Both the position numbers and the translations under genes were made by a program. The notes under the pieces were generated by a model. That model was not told the DNA's origin, did no database searches, and worked only from the letters and a program-made list of their open reading frames with translations. Source: Nitrospirota bacterium (GTDB lineage Bacteria; Nitrospirota_A; Leptospirillia; Leptospirillales; Leptospirillaceae). Taken from it: DNA of 6,886 nt. Positions within the stretch are counted from its first letter, which is position 1. Each line of letters opens with the position of its first letter. The stretch spans positions 1 through 6,886 of the forward strand of contig JAKCCY010000142.1 in the NCBI GenBank assembly GCA_021838765.1. The letters are read 5' to 3'. Shown one piece after another: positions 4,515 through 6,886 of the stretch.

Positions 4515-5929
4515 TTTCTCCTGCCTTCCTTCTGACCATCGGCTCCATCGATTTTTTTCGGAGCCACACATTCAAGACCAAGTTTTCTCAATCGGTAATT
4601 CAGGGACGAACGCTTCATCCCCAATATTTTTGCGGCCTGCGTCCTGTTGCCCCGTACACGCTCCAGAATCAGGCCGATCTTCCTTCGCTCCTCGTCGAGA
4701 AGTTCCTGGCGAAGCCCACCTTCCTTCGCTGAGCGCTGGGGAACCGTGGTTGACGGAACGCCTTTATTGTCCACCTTGTGGAACTCCCTGGGAAGATCCT
4801 CAACACCCATCAAGCCGTCAACAGAATGAACAGCCATCCCCTCGAGAACATTTTTCAGCTCCCGAAGATTCCCGGGCCAGCTATGCTTTTCAAACAGGGG
4901 CAACACACCAGGCTCCAGGGTAAAGCGCCGGTGCATCTCGGAACCGAGGCGGGCCAGAATCGTCTCCGAAAGGATCCCCAGATCCGGAACCCGCTGTCGA
5001 AGAGGAGGGAAGGTCAGGAGCAGGGGATTAAGACGGAAGAAAAGCTCCTTCATAAAGACCCCCTTCTCCACGAGAGCCCCAAGCTCTTTCCTTGTCGCGG
5101 CCAGAATCCGGACGTTCACCCGGACAGGATGATCCCCTCCCGCTCTTGTGATCTCCCCCTTTTCAATCAGGACAAGGAGCTGTCTCTGGATCTCTTGCGA
5201 AATGGCATCGACCTCGTCTAAAAAAACGGTCCCTCCGTCGCTGATTTCAAAGAGTCCTCTCTGGGCGGAGAAACCTCCGGGAGCTCCCCGTTTTTCATCG
5301 CCGAAAAGCCTTTCCCGGAGCTCACTTTCGGAAAATCCGGAACAGTCGATCATCGCAAACGGGGCTTCGCAGCGTTTCGAATAGGCGGTCAGGCTTCTCG
5401 CCGCCGTCTTCTTTCCGGTACCGGACTCCCCGACAAACAAGACAGGGGAATCCATCCGGGAAAACCGGATAAGATTCTCGCGAAGCGTGAGCATCCGGGA
5501 ATCCCTGCCGACAAGCTCTTCGGAAGAGATATCGAGCTGTCCCCTCAAAAGTCCGTTAGCGCGACGGAGGGAAACCTCCATCAGGGCACGCTCGAGCCTC
5601 AGCTCAAGGATGGTCAGTGAAAAGGGCTTTTCCAGGAAATCATGCGCGCCGGAACGCATCGCCTCCATTGCCGCTTCCGCACCGCCGAAAGCCGTCATGA
5701 TGATCACCAGGGTCTCCGGGCAGCTCTCCCTGATCCGCGAAAGGATCTCGAGACCATCTGCCCCGGTGAGCTTCAGGTCCAGGAGCACAACGTCATAGCG
5801 ACAGGCAGGAAAGCTTCTCGGAAGATCCTGGTCCCCTCTTGCGCCGTCCACATCATGGCCCCGTTTTCTGAGCGCCTCAACCAGAACGGACCTGAGCGCC
5901 TCATCGTCATCCACGACCAGAATTGTCAT
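4511..5929 (-). CDS. NtrC-family response regulator (REC, AAA+, Fis HTH) with degenerate sigma-54 contact loop
   Basis: The 472-residue product has a receiver domain (about 1-118) with acidic D7-D9, phosphoacceptor D51 (VVLLDLKLTG), T79 and K101, all normal. An AAA+ domain (about 137-370) has Walker A GESGTGKK (167-174) and Walker B GGTVFLDE (232-239). A Fis-type helix-turn-helix lies at 427-452 (GNRTQAAKILGMKRSSLNYR). Against the family consensus, the GAFTGA loop is RGAPGG (214-219). The sensor I position usually Asn is R280. The conserved Arg of the F-R-x-D-L motif is M293, although the second Arg, R299, remains. Family members phosphorylated on the receiver normally drive sigma-54 polymerase; this one may not. 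ATG 5929 is preferred to TTG 5932; AAGGGG lies eight bases upstream. It is the first gene of the efflux operon and probably controls it, but no kinase is adjacent. Confidence 0.9.
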   Translation of the reverse strand: MTILVVDDDEALRSVLVEALRKRGHDVDGARGDQDLPRSFPACRYDVVLLDLKLTGADGLEILSRIRESCPETLVIIMTAFGGAEAAMEAMRSGAHDFLEKPFSLTILELRLERALMEVSLRRANGLLRGQLDISSEELVGRDSRMLTLRENLIRFSRMDSPVLFVGESGTGKKTAARSLTAYSKRCEAPFAMIDCSGFSESELRERLFGDEKRGAPGGFSAQRGLFEISDGGTVFLDEVDAISQEIQRQLLVLIEKGEITRAGGDHPVRVNVRILAATRKELGALVEKGVFMKELFFRLNPLLLTFPPLRQRVPDLGILSETILARLGSEMHRRFTLEPGVLPLFEKHSWPGNLRELKNVLEGMAVHSVDGLMGVEDLPREFHKVDNKGVPSTTVPQRSAKEGGLRQELLDEERRKIGLILERVRGNRTQAAKILGMKRSSLNYRLRKLGLECVAPKKIDGADGQKEGRRK

Positions 5930-5980
5930 CAAAAAAACCCCTTCATGCTAATGGCTGGCAAAAGAATCTTCTTTCCCTGT

Positions 5981-6010
5981 TTGACTCCGGGAAACGGTGT
6001 TCCTTAAGAT
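5981..6010 (+). promoter_or_regulatory. Candidate sigma-70-type promoter toward ygfZ
   Basis: TTGACT (5981-5986, five of six to the -35 consensus) is followed after 18 bases by TAAGAT (6005-6010, four of six to the -10 consensus). Transcription would start near 6017, giving ygfZ a leader of about 200 bases. Part of the leader is the inverted repeat at 6031-6059. Confidence 0.4.
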
Positions 6011-6030
6011 CAAGGTTGGTGAGGAACCCT

Positions 6031-6059
6031 TTTTCGGAGAACGACCCACTGTCCGAAAA
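6031..6059. promoter_or_regulatory. 8-13-8 inverted repeat, possible operator
   Basis: TTTTCGGA (6031-6038) and TCCGAAAA (6052-6059) are perfect inverted 8-base arms with a 13-base spacer. The arm centres lie 21 bases apart, two helical turns, as expected for a dimeric helix-turn-helix regulator. Neither strand has a T-run after it, so it is not a terminator. It sits between divergent genes, about 100 bases upstream of the NtrC-type regulator start, and could be its autoregulatory site. That assignment is inference. Confidence 0.45.
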
Positions 6060-6235
6060 GCAACCGGCAGGCAGAACTCTTGAAATCGCCCCGTTATGCG
6101 GGCCTAAAGTCCCTCTGGCATCATCCATCGATTCTGGCCGATCCTGTCGGATTCAGGTTGACCTCACCCGATCGCTTTTGTCATTCAAAAGTCCAACTTG
6201 CCCTCAGAGGACATAACACCACCATGGAGAAACCG

Positions 6236-6886
6236 ATGACCCCATCAAACGACACCACTAAAGCCCACCGGCAGGCGGGGATCTTCTTCCCCGACGAAAC
6301 GCCCCAGATCATCAGCGTCACAGGCGAAGACAGAAGCACTTTTCTCCAGGGCATCGTGAGCCAGGATATTGCCAGCGCCAAGGTCAATGACGTCGTGTAC
6401 ACCATGTTTCTTGACCCAAAGGCCCATATCCTTTTTGATGCCTGGGTCGGGATCCTTCCGGATGAGATCCTCCTGCTTCCGGGTGCCAGAACCGGAGAGG
6501 GGCTTCTGGCTCATCTGCGCAAATATCTGTTCTTCCGGACAAAAGCCAAGATTGAACTTTTATCCGGACGCTTTTCCATTGCCCATCTTGTGGGTCCAAA
6601 GCTTTTACCCATTTTGGCCGACCACATCAAATCCGGAGATGGGGCCATCCGCGAAATCGACGGAGGCGGTTATGCCTTTCTCCATCCTGCCACCTTCCAG
6701 AAAGAAACACCGGTGGGCCCGATGGCCGACCTTCTGGTCCCGACGGACAGTTTTTCCGGATTTCAGAAAAGCCTGACGGAAAAGGTCCTCTCCCAGGGAG
6801 GCGAGGTCCTCTCCGGGGAAGGATTCAAGGCCTACAAGATCGAAATGGGGATCCCCTCCTACCCGTACGAGCTCAACGATCAGCAT
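6236..6886 (+). CDS. ygfZ: YgfZ/GcvT-like folate-binding protein, iron-sulfur cluster maintenance (3' truncated by window edge)
   Basis: The frame is open to the right edge, giving 217 residues of a family that usually has about 300 to 350. Visible features are ISVTGEDRSTFLQGIVSQDI, which matches the N-terminal GcvT-fold motif (V-x-G-x-D-x-x-x-F-L-Q-G-hydrophobic-hydrophobic-S-x-D), then FLDPKAHILFDAWV (the L-x-P-K-G-x-hydrophobic-hydrophobic-x-D segment), and FKAYKIEMGIPSYPYELN, the family's R-I-E-x-G-I-P region. The diagnostic KGCYxGQE loop would lie just past the edge. YgfZ proteins bind tetrahydrofolate and help make or repair certain iron-sulfur proteins in the cytoplasm. GGAG (6226-6229) lies six bases before ATG 6236. 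ATG 6224 in the same frame, with AGAGGA twelve bases upstream, is a possible alternative start. The gene is divergent from the efflux operon, and no functional link between them is evident. Confidence 0.85.
   Translation, partial: MTPSNDTTKAHRQAGIFFPDETPQIISVTGEDRSTFLQGIVSQDIASAKVNDVVYTMFLDPKAHILFDAWVGILPDEILLLPGARTGEGLLAHLRKYLFFRTKAKIELLSGRFSIAHLVGPKLLPILADHIKSGDGAIREIDGGGYAFLHPATFQKETPVGPMADLLVPTDSFSGFQKSLTEKVLSQGGEVLSGEGFKAYKIEMGIPSYPYELNDQH

Larger units (their letters stand above)
5930..6235. other. Divergent intergenic region between regulator and ygfZ
   Basis: About 300 bases lie between two divergent starts. No small gene is convincing here. It contains a rightward promoter candidate (5981-6010), an 8-13-8 inverted repeat (6031-6059), and a weaker CCCG/CGGG hairpin near 6090-6102. 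I looked for a -24/-12 sigma-54 promoter (GG and GC ten bases apart) reading toward the regulator and found none convincing. I also could not pick a clear sigma-70 promoter for the regulator operon. Confidence 0.6.

Noticed and set aside
3483..4535. Plus-strand open frame of 350 codons
   Set aside because: It is antisense to the well-supported adaptor gene. It lacks a recognisable domain and is rich in Arg, His and Pro, as expected for a GC-rich shadow frame.
4515..4571. Longer N-terminus for the adaptor
   Set aside because: The extra 19 residues lie wholly inside the regulator gene, while ATG 4514 has an AGGAGA and the ATGA overlap.
6116..6131. TGGCA followed by a possible -12 element, as a sigma-54 promoter
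   Set aside because: The position expected to read GC reads CG, and the orientation points to ygfZ, not the regulator operon.

Overview
The window looks like chromosomal DNA from a Gram-negative bacterium of moderately high GC. It encodes a TolC-type outer-membrane channel with a signal peptide, a periplasmic adaptor and a two-component regulator. The style (a YVTN-like propeller protein, an NtrC-type regulator in an efflux operon, a divergent ygfZ) would fit an acidophilic Nitrospirota such as Leptospirillum. That assignment is an impression only; no marker gene in the window settles it.

Layout. Positions 3-308 (+) hold the end of a secreted-type beta-propeller gene. Positions 309-906 have no intact gene but are not empty. 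They contain an intrinsic terminator that works on the minus strand (451-485), a possible gene tail, a minus-strand stretch from 749 down to about 640 that reads like the 5' end of a bacterial group II intron of class C, and a hairpin just outside it that resembles the usual class C target. The region ends in a strong sigma-70-type promoter (871-899). Positions 907-1556 (+) hold an AbrB-type antitoxin overlapping a PIN-domain nuclease, a VapBC-like pair. The promoter is so close to the antitoxin ATG that the mRNA should be leaderless. Positions 1557-1810 separate convergent genes and contain several hairpins.

Positions 5929 down to 1811 (-) form one operon: an NtrC-type response regulator, then an RND-type membrane-fusion adaptor (ATGA overlap), then a TolC-family outer-membrane protein. 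No inner-membrane pump and no sensor kinase are in the operon. The regulator has normal phosphorylation and ATP-binding residues, but the GAFTGA loop that touches sigma-54 is replaced by RGAPGG, and one conserved arginine near the ATPase active site is methionine. It may therefore act through another polymerase form or as a repressor.

Positions 5930-6235 are a divergent regulatory region with a likely promoter for the rightward gene and an 8-13-8 inverted repeat that could be an operator. From 6236 to the right edge (+) lies the N-terminal two thirds of a YgfZ/GcvT-like folate-binding protein involved in iron-sulfur cluster maintenance.

The most interesting points are the degenerate NtrC-type regulator tied to a pump-less adaptor/TolC pair, the intron relic next to an orphan terminator, and the apparently leaderless toxin-antitoxin transcript. 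I saw no CRISPR array, tRNA, rRNA or intact insertion sequence.
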